Source: Gemmatimonadota bacterium
GTDB lineage: Bacteria > Gemmatimonadota > Gemmatimonadetes > Gemmatimonadales > Gemmatimonadaceae
Direction: 5' to 3'
Assembly (NCBI GenBank): GCA_016714015.1
Contig: JADJNZ010000005.1
Coordinates: 124,001 to 188,000, forward strand
DNA: 64,000 nucleotides
Within the stretch, counting starts at the first letter, position 1; the number at the start of each line of letters is the position of its first letter. A program made the position numbers and the translations under genes. This document shows positions 26,158 through 35,077 of the stretch, piece by piece. The notes under the pieces were generated by a model. It saw only the letters and a program-made list of their open reading frames with translations. It searched no databases and was not told the origin of the DNA.

Positions 26158-27222
26158 ATGCCCTTGGTCTCGATGCGCCAGTTGCTGGACCATGCCGCGG
26201 AGCATGGCTACGGCCTCCCGGCGTTCAACGTCAACAACCTCGAGCAGATCCAGGCGATCATGGAGGCGGCCGCCGAGTGCGACAGCCCGGTGATCATGCA
26301 GGGCTCGGCCGGCGCGCGGAAGTACGCGGGCGAGGCCTACCTGCGGCACCTCATCGAGGCGGCGATCGAGTCGCATCCCGATATCCCGATCGTGATGCAC
26401 CAGGACCATGGCGCGAGCCCGTCGGTCTGCATCCAGTCGATGCGGTCGGGCTTCTCCAGCGTGATGATGGACGGCTCGCTGCTCGAGGACGCGAAGACCC
26501 CGTCGGACTTCGCCTACAACGCGCGGGTCACCCGCCACGTGGTCGAGATCGCGCACGCGATCGGGGTGTCGGTCGAAGGTGAGCTCGGCTGCCTCGGCTC
26601 GCTCGAGACGGGCATGGGCGAGGCGGAGGACGGCCATGGCGCCGAGGGGGCGCTCTCGCACGACCAGCTGCTGACCGACCCGCAGGAGGCCGCGGAGTTC
26701 GTGAAGGCGACCAACGTCGACGCGCTCGCGATCGCGATCGGGACGTCGCACGGGGCCTACAAGTTCAGGCGGCCGCCGACGGGGGCGGTGCTGCGCATCG
26801 ACCGGATCAAGGAGATCCACGCGCGCATCCCCAACACGCACCTCGTGATGCACGGCTCGTCGTCGGTCCCGCAGGAGTGGCTCAAGGTGATCGACGAATT
26901 CGGCGGCCAGATGGGCGAGACCTACGGCGTGCCGGTGGAGGAGATCGTCGAGGGGATCAAGCACGGCGTGCGGAAGGTGAACATCGACACCGACCTGCGG
27001 ATGTCGAGTACGGGCGCGATCCGGCAGTTCCTCGGCAAGAACCCGAAGGAGTTCGACCCGCGGAAGTACCTCGCGGCGGCGCGGACGGCGATGAAGGCGC
27101 TGTGCAAGGCGCGCTACGAGGCGTTCGGGAGCGCGGGGAAGGCCAGCAAGATCAAGGCGATGCCGCTCGAGTCGATGGCGGCGCGGTACAAGAAGGGGGA
27201 GCTGGACCCGGTGGTGAAGTAA
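26158..27222 (+). CDS. cbbA: Fructose-bisphosphate aldolase, class II (Calvin-cycle subtype)
   Basis: 354 aa. This zinc-dependent aldolase joins triose phosphates to fructose and sedoheptulose bisphosphates. Visible motifs: YGLPAFNVNNLEQIQAIM at the N-terminus, the active-site region MHQDHGASPSVC, EGELGCLGSLETG, IGTSHGAYKF and VRKVNIDTDLRM. Length and pattern follow the CbbA-type class IIB aldolases of autotrophs. It ends the cbb cluster, 37 bp behind prk, and converges on an MFS gene 31 bp away. Confidence 0.93.
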   Translation: MPLVSMRQLLDHAAEHGYGLPAFNVNNLEQIQAIMEAAAECDSPVIMQGSAGARKYAGEAYLRHLIEAAIESHPDIPIVMHQDHGASPSVCIQSMRSGFSSVMMDGSLLEDAKTPSDFAYNARVTRHVVEIAHAIGVSVEGELGCLGSLETGMGEAEDGHGAEGALSHDQLLTDPQEAAEFVKATNVDALAIAIGTSHGAYKFRRPPTGAVLRIDRIKEIHARIPNTHLVMHGSSSVPQEWLKVIDEFGGQMGETYGVPVEEIVEGIKHGVRKVNIDTDLRMSSTGAIRQFLGKNPKEFDPRKYLAAARTAMKALCKARYEAFGSAGKASKIKAMPLESMAARYKKGELDPVVK

Positions 27223-27253
27223 GCCGCGACGCGGCGCCCGCGGTCGGCCGGGC

Positions 27254-28558
27254 TCAGGCCGCGGACTTCGCCGCCTCGTGCGGCGGGATGTGGTGCTCGA
27301 TCCCCACGCCGAGCAGGATCGTGCCCGCGGCCAGCGCGGCACCGGTGAAGAAGGGCACACCCTTCCCGAGATAGTCGAACGCGAAGCCGGCCCAGATGGG
27401 CCCGATCACGCGCGCCATCCCGCCGAACGTCTGTTGCACGCCCATGTAGAGCCCGCGCTCATGGTTCGGGATCACCTGCGAGAGCATGCCGGTCACGCAC
27501 GGGAAGGTGAAGGCCGTGCCGAGCGGGATGAGCAGGATCGCGAGCGAGAGCGAGAGATAGTTCGTCGTGAAGGGCAGCGCGAGGAGTCCGAGCGCGAGGA
27601 GCCCTTGGCCGTACCGCGAGAGCTTGGGTTCGCGGTACTTGTCCACCGCGGGGCCGAGCACGAGGGCGCGCGCGACGACCGACAGCACGCCGATGTAAGC
27701 GAAGACCCAGCCGATCCGCGTCTCGTCGATCCCGTGACGGTCGAGCAGGAAGAGCGCGAGGATGGCGGTCATCCCCTGGAAGGCGCCCATCCCGACGGCG
27801 TACATGTAGATGAGGCGTGAGGCGGGATCGCCCGGGTGGGTGAGCACGCGCTTGAGCGCGACGCTCGACTTCCGCACCGCCGGATGCTCGCCGGTCTTGG
27901 AGCCCACGCGCTCGTTGCTCTCGACGAGGTACTTGAACGCGAAGGCCATGGTGACGAGCGTGAGCAGCGCCGCGAGCACGCCGGGTGCGGCATGGCCCAT
28001 GCGCGCGGCCGAGGAGCCGATGACCGGTCCGATGGCGACGCCGGCATTGGTCGCCGCGGAGAGCCAGCCGAGCGTCTTCGCGCGGTCCTTCGGTGCGGTC
28101 GCGTCGGCGATGTAGGCCTGGATCACGCCGACGGTGCCGCCGCCGGCGCCCTGCACGAGCCGCGAGAAGAAGAGCAGCTCGAGCGAGTTGGAGAAGGCAA
28201 AGATGAGGTAGGCGACGCCGCTCGCGGCCATGCCGACCAGCAGCGCCGGCCGCCGGCCGAGGCGGTCGGAGACGCGCCCCCACATGGGCGCGCTGACGAG
28301 CTGGGCCACCGCGAAGCTCGAGACCATGAGCGCGATCACCGTGCCCTCGCCACCCATGCCGATCGCGTCGAGCGCGGTCCAGAGCGGTCCGTGCCCGACG
28401 AACCGCTTGGCATAGAACGGGAGCAGGGGGAGCACCATGAGGAGCCCCACCATGTCCATGAACGCGGTGACCATCAACACGACGAGCTTGCCCAACAGCG
28501 TCTCCGGCGAGTGGGACCCAACGGCGCCGGGAAAGATAACCCGTGCAGGAGTCCGCAC
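27254..28558 (-). CDS. MFS transporter (TetA/multidrug-like)
   Basis: 434 aa from the GTG at 28558, which has GGGGGAG 6 bp ahead; a TTG at 28495 also has a good GGAG and would leave the hydrophobic core intact. About twelve membrane segments are visible. The loop 2-3 motif GRVSDRLGRRPALLVGM is the major facilitator signature A, and the motif GPVIGSSAARMG resembles drug-proton antiporter motif C. Substrate is unknown; drug or metabolite export is likely. It converges on the cbb cluster and diverges from mlaE. Confidence 0.85.
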   Translation of the reverse strand: MRTPARVIFPGAVGSHSPETLLGKLVVLMVTAFMDMVGLLMVLPLLPFYAKRFVGHGPLWTALDAIGMGGEGTVIALMVSSFAVAQLVSAPMWGRVSDRLGRRPALLVGMAASGVAYLIFAFSNSLELLFFSRLVQGAGGGTVGVIQAYIADATAPKDRAKTLGWLSAATNAGVAIGPVIGSSAARMGHAAPGVLAALLTLVTMAFAFKYLVESNERVGSKTGEHPAVRKSSVALKRVLTHPGDPASRLIYMYAVGMGAFQGMTAILALFLLDRHGIDETRIGWVFAYIGVLSVVARALVLGPAVDKYREPKLSRYGQGLLALGLLALPFTTNYLSLSLAILLIPLGTAFTFPCVTGMLSQVIPNHERGLYMGVQQTFGGMARVIGPIWAGFAFDYLGKGVPFFTGAALAAGTILLGVGIEHHIPPHEAAKSAA

Positions 28559-28641
28559 TTGGCTCTCCCCCCGGGGTCACCCGACCTCGGCGTGAGGCGA
28601 ACCCTCTAGGGCGGGGGCAGGGCGGGCCGTATGTTGGACAG

Positions 28642-29418
28642 GTGATCGAGACCATCGGGCGGGTGTTCCGCGAGGCGCTGGAGTCGTTCGGCGAGGCCGG
28701 GAAACTGACGGCCGAGGCGGTCCGCTCGGCGCGCGACGTCCGGACCTGGGGGCCCAACTTCACCCAGCAGGCCCGCCAGCTCGGCGTGGACTCGCTCCCG
28801 ATCGGCATCCTGATCGCGCTGTTCACGGGGGTCGTGCTCGCGCTGCTCGCGAGCTACAGCTTCACCGGGGCCGTGCCGCGGTATCTCGTCGGCACGCTGG
28901 TGCAGAAGACGGTGATGATGGAGCTCGCGCCGGTGCTGACGGGCCTCGCGCTCGCCGGTCGTGTGGGCGCGAACATCGCGGCCGAGCTGGGGACGATGCG
29001 GGTGACCGAGCAGGTGGATGCGCTGGAGACGCTGTCGTTCGACCCGATCGCGTACCTCGTGGTGCCGCGGGTGCTCGCCGGGATCATCATGTTCCCGGTG
29101 GTGGTGGGTGTGGCGATGTTCGTGGGACTCGGGGCGGGGTGGGTGGCCTCGATGACGCTGCTCGACCTCTCGTCGATGGAGTTCATGAAGGGCGCGCGAT
29201 TGTTCTTCGACACGTTCGACGTGCGGTACGGTCTGGTGAAGTCGGCGAGCTTCGGGTTCGCCGTGTCGGTGCTCGGCTGCACCAACGGCCTGCGCGCGCG
29301 CGGTGGCGCGCAGGGCGTCGGGGCCGCGGCGACGAGCGCGGTGGTGCAGTCGGCGGTGATGATCCTCGTGCTCGACGCCTTCTGGGCGATGGTCTGGCTC
29401 CTCGGGAGGGCCCGGTGA
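28642..29418 (+). CDS. mlaE: MlaE/YrbE-family lipid ABC transporter permease
   Basis: 258 aa from a GTG at 28642, the usual MlaE length; earlier in-frame ATGs would add a non-conserved tail over the divergent promoter. TATGTT lies 6 bp before the GTG. The permease domain has the family pattern PIGILIALFTGVVLALLASY, ELAPVLTGLALAGRVGANIAAELGTMRVTEQVDALE and VLGCTNGL. With an MCE protein and an MlaF ATPase it moves phospholipids between inner and outer membranes. The MCE gene follows with a GTGA overlap; no mlaF is nearby. Confidence 0.9.
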   Translation: MIETIGRVFREALESFGEAGKLTAEAVRSARDVRTWGPNFTQQARQLGVDSLPIGILIALFTGVVLALLASYSFTGAVPRYLVGTLVQKTVMMELAPVLTGLALAGRVGANIAAELGTMRVTEQVDALETLSFDPIAYLVVPRVLAGIIMFPVVVGVAMFVGLGAGWVASMTLLDLSSMEFMKGARLFFDTFDVRYGLVKSASFGFAVSVLGCTNGLRARGGAQGVGAAATSAVVQSAVMILVLDAFWAMVWLLGRAR

Positions 29419-30428
29419 AGAAGTCCCGTTCGAATGACTGGTTCGTGGGTCTCGCGATCCTGCTGACGATGGTCGGCGTGGTCGCGGCGACGCTCTTCCT
29501 GCAGCAGGCCGACCTCGGCGAGAAGCGCACGGGGATCAGTGCACGCTTCCGCGACGTGGGGAACATGCAGGTGGGCAACGCGGTGGTGATCCGCGGCGTG
29601 CGCGCCGGCAAGGTGCGGCAGATCGCGCTGGCCGGGCATGGGTGGGTCGTGGTGGACATGGACCTCGACGAGGGGATCACGCTCCCGAACGACCCGGTGG
29701 TGCTCATCCAGTCGGCCTCGCTCTTCGGCGAGTGGCAGGCGCTGGTGACGGCGCGCGCGGGCGCGCCCGACATCCGGGACGTGGACGCCCAGCTCGCCGA
29801 CACGGCCGGCGCGCCGCCGCAGGCGCTGGCCGGCGCGGTCCTCCCCGACATCGCCCAGCTCACGACGGTGGCGGGCGGCATCGCGGGGAACGTCGCGAGC
29901 GTGGCCGAACGGGTGCGCACGGCGTTCGACGACAGCGCGGCGAAGGAGCTGCGCTCGAGCATCCGCAACTTCTCGACGCTCAGCCGCGACCTCGCGCAGG
30001 CGGTGCGGGTGCAGTCGCGCAACCTCGATTCGATCGCGGTGCACGTGCGCTCGAGCGTCGCCGACCTGTCGAAGACGGCCGAGGCGATCCGCAACACCAC
30101 GGGTCGCGTGGACTCGGCCACGGCGACGGGGGCGGTGGCGAACATCGTGCGGGAGACCGAGCTCGCGACGGCGAACCTGCGGGCCGCGAGCGCGCGGATC
30201 AACGACCTGACGATCGCGCTCCAGCAGAGCGAGTCGAACCTCCGCGGCGTCATCGCCAAGTCGGACTCGGTGATGGGGAAGGTCAATCGCGGCGAGGGCA
30301 CGCTCGGGCTGCTGCTCAACGACCAGTCGCTGTACCGGAACTCCGATTCGCTGCTGATCGACCTGCGGTCGTTGATCCAGGACTTCCGGAAGGATCCGAA
30401 GCGGTACTTCGCGCTGAGGGTGTTCTGA
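29415..30428 (+). CDS. mlaD: MCE-domain lipid transport protein (MlaD-like)
   Basis: 337 aa, GTG start inside the mlaE stop. One N-terminal membrane anchor (FVGLAILLTMVGVVAATLFL) is followed by a single MCE domain (about residues 40-120: ISARFRDVGNMQVGNAVVIRGVRAGKV). The long C-terminal region (about 150-310) is helical with many Ser/Ala/Arg residues, the kind of tail that forms a tunnel or coiled coil in MCE hexamers. It ends with LGLLLNDQSLYRNSDSLL, seen in many MCE proteins. It binds lipid in the periplasm together with MlaE. Confidence 0.88.
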   Translation: MKKSRSNDWFVGLAILLTMVGVVAATLFLQQADLGEKRTGISARFRDVGNMQVGNAVVIRGVRAGKVRQIALAGHGWVVVDMDLDEGITLPNDPVVLIQSASLFGEWQALVTARAGAPDIRDVDAQLADTAGAPPQALAGAVLPDIAQLTTVAGGIAGNVASVAERVRTAFDDSAAKELRSSIRNFSTLSRDLAQAVRVQSRNLDSIAVHVRSSVADLSKTAEAIRNTTGRVDSATATGAVANIVRETELATANLRAASARINDLTIALQQSESNLRGVIAKSDSVMGKVNRGEGTLGLLLNDQSLYRNSDSLLIDLRSLIQDFRKDPKRYFALRVF

Positions 30429-30431
30429 TTC

Positions 30432-30547
30432 GGGATGAAGGCTGAAGGATGGAGGATGAAAGTGGGTGATGCGGAATGCGGGGTCAGGTGCGATGTTCTC
30501 TCCCGGCCCGGGCCGTTCGCCTTCCTCCTTCCTCCTTCAGCCTTCCT
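30432..30547 (+). repeat. Two-module intergenic repeat (TGAAGGN heptamers plus GATGCGG unit)
   Basis: A 52-bp block at 30432-30483 differs at only two positions from the block at 49663-49714. It starts GGGATGAAGGCTGAAGGATG, continues with a diverged heptamer and ends GATGCGGAATGCGGGG. The pyrimidine-rich end of the gap (CCTTCCTCCTTCCTCCTTCA near 30519-30538) is roughly complementary to the first part, so the gap can fold on itself. Confidence 0.8.
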
Positions 30548-30550
30548 CCC

Positions 30551-31843
30551 ATGTCCGACCGCCGCACCTTCCTGACGTCCGCCGCGACCCTCGGCGCTGC
30601 CGTCGCCCTCGGGGCGACCAGTTCCGGCGCCCAGGATGACCATGATGCCCCGCAGCAGGGCGGTGAGATGCCGCCGGCGATCCGCGCGCTGCGGCCCATG
30701 CGGGATGGCGTGGTGCCCATCTCCGTGGCCGAGCGGCAGGGGCGGCTGGAGAAGGCCAAGCGCCTGATGCGCGAGCAGGGCATCGATGCGCTGATGCTCA
30801 CCGGTGGCACCTCGATGGTGTACTTCACCGGCATCGGGTGGGGGCTGAGCGAGCGGCTGCTCGCGGCGTTCATCCCCGTCAACGGCCGGCCGTTCCTCGT
30901 CACGCCGAAGTTCGAGGAGGAGCGCGCGATGGAGCAGGTGGCGCTCGGGCCGATGGCGGGCGGCGCCGATGTGTATCCGTGGGAGGAGAGCGAGGACCCG
31001 TACGAGCGCATCGCGAACGGGCTCCGCTCGCGCGGCCTCGCGACCGCGACGATCGCGGTGGAGGAGACCGTCCGCTGGCAGTTCAGCAACGGGGTGTCGA
31101 AGATCCCCGCCGTGCGACTGACCGACGGCACGCCGGTCACGGCCGGCTGCCGCATGGTGAAGGACGCGCACGAGCTCGCCCTCATGCGCCATGCGAGCGC
31201 GGTCACGCTCAAGGCGTACGAGGCGGCCTACAAGTCGCTCAAGGAAGGGATGACGCAGGGCGACTTCGCGCGACTCGTCTCGCTCGCGCACACGCAGCTC
31301 GGGTTCTCCGGGGCCGCAGGAGTGCAGGTGGGCAAGTACTCGGCGCTCCCGCACGGGTCGGCGACGCCGCAGGTCGTGCGCGAGGGCAGCATCCTGCTGA
31401 TCGACGGCGGCTGCAAGGTCGAAGGCTACAGCTCGGACATCTCGCGCACCTTCGTGCTCGGCAAGGCGACGCAGCGCATGAAGGACGTGTTCGAGATCGA
31501 GCATCGCGCGCAGAGCGCCGCGCTGGCGGCGGCGAAGCCGGGACTCGCCTGCGAAGCGGTCGATGCGGCCGCGCGGAAGGTGATCGTCGATGCCGGCTTC
31601 GGCCCCGACTACACCTACTTCTCGCACCGCGTCGGGCACGGCATGGGGATGGACGGGCACGAGTGGCCGTACCTCGTGCGCGGCAACAAGCTCCCGCTCG
31701 CGCCGGGGATGGTGTTCTCCGACGAGCCGGGGATCTACATCCCGGGCGAGTTCGGCATCCGGCTCGAGGACGACATGGTGATCACCGAGAGCGGCGCGGA
31801 GTTGTTCACGCCGCAGTCGGAGTCGCTGGAGAAGCCGTTCTGA
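30551..31843 (+). CDS. Exported Xaa-Pro aminopeptidase-like M24 metallopeptidase
   Basis: 430 aa. The N-terminus SDRRTFLTSAATLGAAVALG is a Tat-type signal, so the enzyme is probably exported folded. After a creatinase-like N-domain, the pita-bread domain (about 200-430) retains the dimetal ligands: Asp-Asp in IDGGCKVEGYSSDISRTF, His in HRVGHGMGMDGHEWP, and two Glu in DEPGIYIPGEFGIRLEDD. M24B enzymes cleave the residue before proline. It stands between two copies of the intergenic repeat family. Confidence 0.9.
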   Translation: MSDRRTFLTSAATLGAAVALGATSSGAQDDHDAPQQGGEMPPAIRALRPMRDGVVPISVAERQGRLEKAKRLMREQGIDALMLTGGTSMVYFTGIGWGLSERLLAAFIPVNGRPFLVTPKFEEERAMEQVALGPMAGGADVYPWEESEDPYERIANGLRSRGLATATIAVEETVRWQFSNGVSKIPAVRLTDGTPVTAGCRMVKDAHELALMRHASAVTLKAYEAAYKSLKEGMTQGDFARLVSLAHTQLGFSGAAGVQVGKYSALPHGSATPQVVREGSILLIDGGCKVEGYSSDISRTFVLGKATQRMKDVFEIEHRAQSAALAAAKPGLACEAVDAAARKVIVDAGFGPDYTYFSHRVGHGMGMDGHEWPYLVRGNKLPLAPGMVFSDEPGIYIPGEFGIRLEDDMVITESGAELFTPQSESLEKPF

Positions 31844-31851
31844 GACGCTGA

Positions 31852-31915
31852 TGAAGGCTGAAGGTCGAAGGGGGCGAGGCCGTACGGCCTCGCCCCCTTC
31901 ACCATTCAGCCTTCA
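31852..31915. terminator. Long bidirectional hairpin between convergent genes
   Basis: The core 31867-31900 is a perfect 34-bp palindrome centred on CCGTACGG, starting GAAGGGGGCGAGG. Outside it, TGAAGGCTGAA and TTCAGCCTTCA extend the stem. It sits between the ends of the M24 peptidase (+) and the nucleoside transporter (-), so it is well placed to end both transcripts. It is also a member of the TGAAGGN repeat family. Confidence 0.75.
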
Positions 31916-31962
31916 GCAGCAGGGTCACCGGCATGTGAGGGACGGGAGAGGAGACGGGGCCG

Positions 31963-33384
31963 CTACGCCAGCATCCCCGCGATCGACGCCGAGATGAACG
32001 CCGCGAGATTACCGGCGATCATCGCGCGAAGTCCGAGCCCCGCGATGTCCTTCCGCCGCTCGGGGGCGAGGCCGCCGATGCCGCCGATCTGGATGGCGAT
32101 CGACGAGAAGTTCGCGAAGCCGAGCAGGGCGTAGGTGAGGATCACGGCGCTGCGCGGGTCGAGCACCTGCGCACCGGCGAGATCGCTCCCGAACTGCGCG
32201 TAGGCGACGAACTCGTTGAGCGACACCTTCATGCCGATGAGGCCGCCGACGTAGGCGGTGTCCTGCCACGGCACGCCCATCACCCAGGCGAGCGGGCGGA
32301 GGAGGAAGCCGAGGATCGTCTGCAGGCTGAGGCCGTCGAACCCGACGAGGGCGCCGCCCCAACCGAGCATGGCGTTGAGCATCGCGACGAGGGCGACGAA
32401 GGCCATGAGCATCGCGGCGACGTTGATCGCGAGCTGCACGCCCTGGCCCGCGCCGTTGGCCGCGGCCTCGATCACGCTGTTGTCCGCCGAGTCGGAGGTC
32501 AGGAGGCGCTTCCGCCAGCCGCCTTCGTTGGGAGCGTGATCGACCACCGCGTCGGCCGACTTCACGCCGGCCGCGGTCACCGGCACCTCGGTCTCGGGAA
32601 GGAGGATCTTGGAGATCGCGAGGCCAGCGGGGGCGTTCATCACGCTGGCGGCGAGCAGGTGCGCCGCGATGCCGGGGAAGACGCCGGCGAGCATGCCGAC
32701 GTACGCGGCGAGCACGCCGCCGGCGACGGTCGCGAAGCCGCCGATCATCACGGTGTTGAGTTCGGACTTGGTCATCGTGCCGACGAAGGGCTTGATGAGC
32801 AGCGGCGCCTCGGTCTGGCCAAGGAAGATGTTGCCCGACGCGGAGAGCGTCTCGGCGCCCGAGGTGCCGAGCGTCCGCTGCATGAGCGACGCGAGGCCCT
32901 TCACGATGAGCTGCATGATGCCGAGGTAGTACAGCACCGACATGAGCGCCGAGAAGAAGATGATCGTCGGCAGCACGTTGAACGCGAAGAAGGCGCCGGT
33001 CTGGGCGACCATCGTCGCGGTGGAACCCTCGCCGGTGACCGGCACTGACGACTGTACGAGGTTCCCGAAGACGAACCGCGCGCCCTGCTCCTGGAAGCCG
33101 AGGAGGTTGGTGATGAGGTCGCCGATCCGCTGGAAGACCAGGCGACCGATGTCGGTCTTTAGCACCACGAGTCCGAAGACCGCCTGCAGGCCGAAGCCGG
33201 AGGCGACGAGCTTCCAGTTGATGCGCTTGCGGTCGTACGACATCAGCCAGGCGATGAGGATCATCACGCCGATGCCGACGAACCCGAAGAGGCGCTCGCC
33301 CATCGGGATGTCGAGGCCGCTGCGGGCGGCCGCGAGCCGCTCGGCGGCGGTCTGGGTCTGGAGGAGGAGCTGCGCTGCGATCAT
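31963..33384 (-). CDS. Concentrative nucleoside transporter (CNT/NupC family)
   Basis: 473 aa from the ATG at 33384, where the hydrophobic protein begins. Sodium- or proton-coupled uptake of nucleosides across the inner membrane. It has the three usual CNT parts: an N-terminal membrane region (MGERLFGFVGIGVMILIAWL), the gate and pore helices with LSASGNIFLGQTEAPLLIKP, and a C-terminal gating domain with GVQLAINVAAMLMAFVALVA and SLNEFVAYAQFG. About 60 residues around 230-290 form a cytosolic loop. It is larger than E. coli NupC (about 400 aa) but normal for the broader family. Confidence 0.9.
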   Translation of the reverse strand: MIAAQLLLQTQTAAERLAAARSGLDIPMGERLFGFVGIGVMILIAWLMSYDRKRINWKLVASGFGLQAVFGLVVLKTDIGRLVFQRIGDLITNLLGFQEQGARFVFGNLVQSSVPVTGEGSTATMVAQTGAFFAFNVLPTIIFFSALMSVLYYLGIMQLIVKGLASLMQRTLGTSGAETLSASGNIFLGQTEAPLLIKPFVGTMTKSELNTVMIGGFATVAGGVLAAYVGMLAGVFPGIAAHLLAASVMNAPAGLAISKILLPETEVPVTAAGVKSADAVVDHAPNEGGWRKRLLTSDSADNSVIEAAANGAGQGVQLAINVAAMLMAFVALVAMLNAMLGWGGALVGFDGLSLQTILGFLLRPLAWVMGVPWQDTAYVGGLIGMKVSLNEFVAYAQFGSDLAGAQVLDPRSAVILTYALLGFANFSSIAIQIGGIGGLAPERRKDIAGLGLRAMIAGNLAAFISASIAGMLA

Positions 33385-33505
33385 CAGGGGGGCCGGTACT
33401 GGGGGACCCTGCGGCGCCGGGGGGCGCGGGGACGGTGGGAAGCTACGTGCGTCCGACGGGGGTCCGCCACTCGCGGCGGCCGCGCGCCTTCCATTGATTG
33501 CAGGC

Positions 33506-35017
33506 ATGCCTGAACGCCTTCGCGCTCGCGTCCTCGTGATCGGCTCGGGGATCGCCGGGCTCCAGACCGCCTGGCGCGCTTCGGACCACGGCGAGGTCGC
33601 CGTGCTCACCAAGCGCACCCTCAAGGATTCCGCCACCGCCTATGCCCAGGGCGGCATCGCGGCGGCGCTCGGTGCCGGTGACTCGCCCGAGCTCCACAAG
33701 ACCGACACGCTCGCGGCCGGGGCGGCACTCTGCGATGCGGCGGCGGTCGAGGTCCTCGTCGCTGAGGGCCCGGCGCGGGTGCGCGAACTCGCCTCCGCGG
33801 GGGCGCAGTTCGACACCGACGACTCGGGCCGCTTCACCCTCGGTCGCGAGGCGGCGCACTCGCGCAAGCGCATCGTGCACGCGAAGGGCGACCAGACGGG
33901 GGCCGAGGTGGCGCGCGCGCTCATCGCGCGTGTGCAGGAGCGGGCGAACATCCAGGTGCTCGAGACGGCGCGCGCGCTCGACCTCATCGTGGAGCAGGGG
34001 CGCTGCTGCGGCGTGCGCGCGAACGTCGGCGGGCGGGCGATCGAGATCATCGCCGATGCGACGGTGCTCGCGACCGGCGGCTGCGGCCAGCTCTACCGCC
34101 ACACGACCAATCCGCAGGTCGCGACGGGTGACGGCTACGCGATCGCGCACCGCGCCGGCGCGACGCTCGCCGACATGGAGTTCGTGCAGTTCCATCCCAC
34201 CGCGCTCGAGACGAGCGAGAACCCGCTCGCGCTGATCTCCGAGGCGGTGCGCGGCGAAGGGGCGACGCTCCTGAACGACCGCGGCACGCGGTTCATGCCC
34301 AAGCGCCACAAGCTCGCCGAGCTCGCCCCGCGCGACATCGTCGCGCGCGAGATCTTCCGCGAGCAGCAGACGGGGAGCCGCGTCTGGCTCGACGCGCGCA
34401 AGATGGGGCGCGCCTTCGGGCGCCGCTTCCCCGGCATCCTGCAGCTCTGCCTCAATCGCGGCATCGATCCGCGGAAGGAGCTGATCCCCGTCACGCCCGC
34501 CGCGCACTACATGATGGGCGGCATCATCACCGACCTCGCGGGACGGTCGTCGCTCGAGCGGCTCTATGCTTGCGGCGAGGTCTCGCGCACGGGGGTGCAT
34601 GGGGCGAACCGGCTCGCGAGCAACTCGCTGCTCGAAGGGCTGGTGTTCGCCGAGCGCGTCGCGCGCGACGCGGTGAACCAACCGAAGCTCCCGCGTGTCC
34701 CGCGGCGCGGGGACTGGGAGGTGGAGACGCTGCGCGATCGCGGCGCGGCGCAGGTCGCGGCCGAGGAGATCCGGCGCGTGATGTGGGAGCACGTCGGCAT
34801 CTCGCGCGATGCGAAGGGGCTGACCGCGGCGCGCAAGTCGCTCGAGGCGCTCCGTTCGCGCCTCACCGGCGACATGACCGAAGAGCTGAACATGGTCGAC
34901 ACCGCGCGATTGATCGTCGCGTCGGCGCTCAAGCGGAAGGAGTCACGCGGCGGGCACTTCCGGCGGGATTTCCCGAAGCCGCGGAATGCGTGGCGCGGGA
35001 AGCACATTGAATGGTGA
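33506..35017 (+). CDS. nadB: L-aspartate oxidase
   Basis: 503 aa. This flavoenzyme makes iminoaspartate from aspartate, the first step of de novo NAD synthesis. Motifs: FAD-binding VLVIGSGIAGLQTAWRA, TAYAQGGIAAALG, EFVQFHPTAL, the active-site SEAVRGEGATLLNDRG, AAHYMMGGI and HGANRLASNSLLEGLVFAER. The ATG at 33506 begins the conserved region and lies 121 bp from the divergent transporter gene. Its product is used by NadA, encoded 4 kb downstream beyond a block of leftward copper genes. Confidence 0.95.
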   Translation: MPERLRARVLVIGSGIAGLQTAWRASDHGEVAVLTKRTLKDSATAYAQGGIAAALGAGDSPELHKTDTLAAGAALCDAAAVEVLVAEGPARVRELASAGAQFDTDDSGRFTLGREAAHSRKRIVHAKGDQTGAEVARALIARVQERANIQVLETARALDLIVEQGRCCGVRANVGGRAIEIIADATVLATGGCGQLYRHTTNPQVATGDGYAIAHRAGATLADMEFVQFHPTALETSENPLALISEAVRGEGATLLNDRGTRFMPKRHKLAELAPRDIVAREIFREQQTGSRVWLDARKMGRAFGRRFPGILQLCLNRGIDPRKELIPVTPAAHYMMGGIITDLAGRSSLERLYACGEVSRTGVHGANRLASNSLLEGLVFAERVARDAVNQPKLPRVPRRGDWEVETLRDRGAAQVAAEEIRRVMWEHVGISRDAKGLTAARKSLEALRSRLTGDMTEELNMVDTARLIVASALKRKESRGGHFRRDFPKPRNAWRGKHIEW

Positions 35018-35029
35018 AGGTGGAAGGTG

Positions 35030-35059
35030 GAAGGAGGAAGGTGAACACGTTCCTCCTTC
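35030..35059. terminator. Hairpin of the TGAAGG repeat family between convergent genes
   Basis: GAAGGAGGAA (35030-35039) pairs perfectly with TTCCTCCTTC (35050-35059) around a 10-base loop. The wider gap 35016-35077 carries GGTGGAAGGTGGAAGG on one side and CCTTCATCCTTCAGCCTTCA on the other. It separates the ends of nadB (+) and copD (-). Confidence 0.6.
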
Positions 35060-35077
35060 ATCCTTCAGCCTTCATCG

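Noticed and set aside
27223..27235. GCCGCG-A-CGCGGC dyad between the aldolase and MFS genes as terminator.
   Set aside because: A one-base loop cannot form and no T-run follows.
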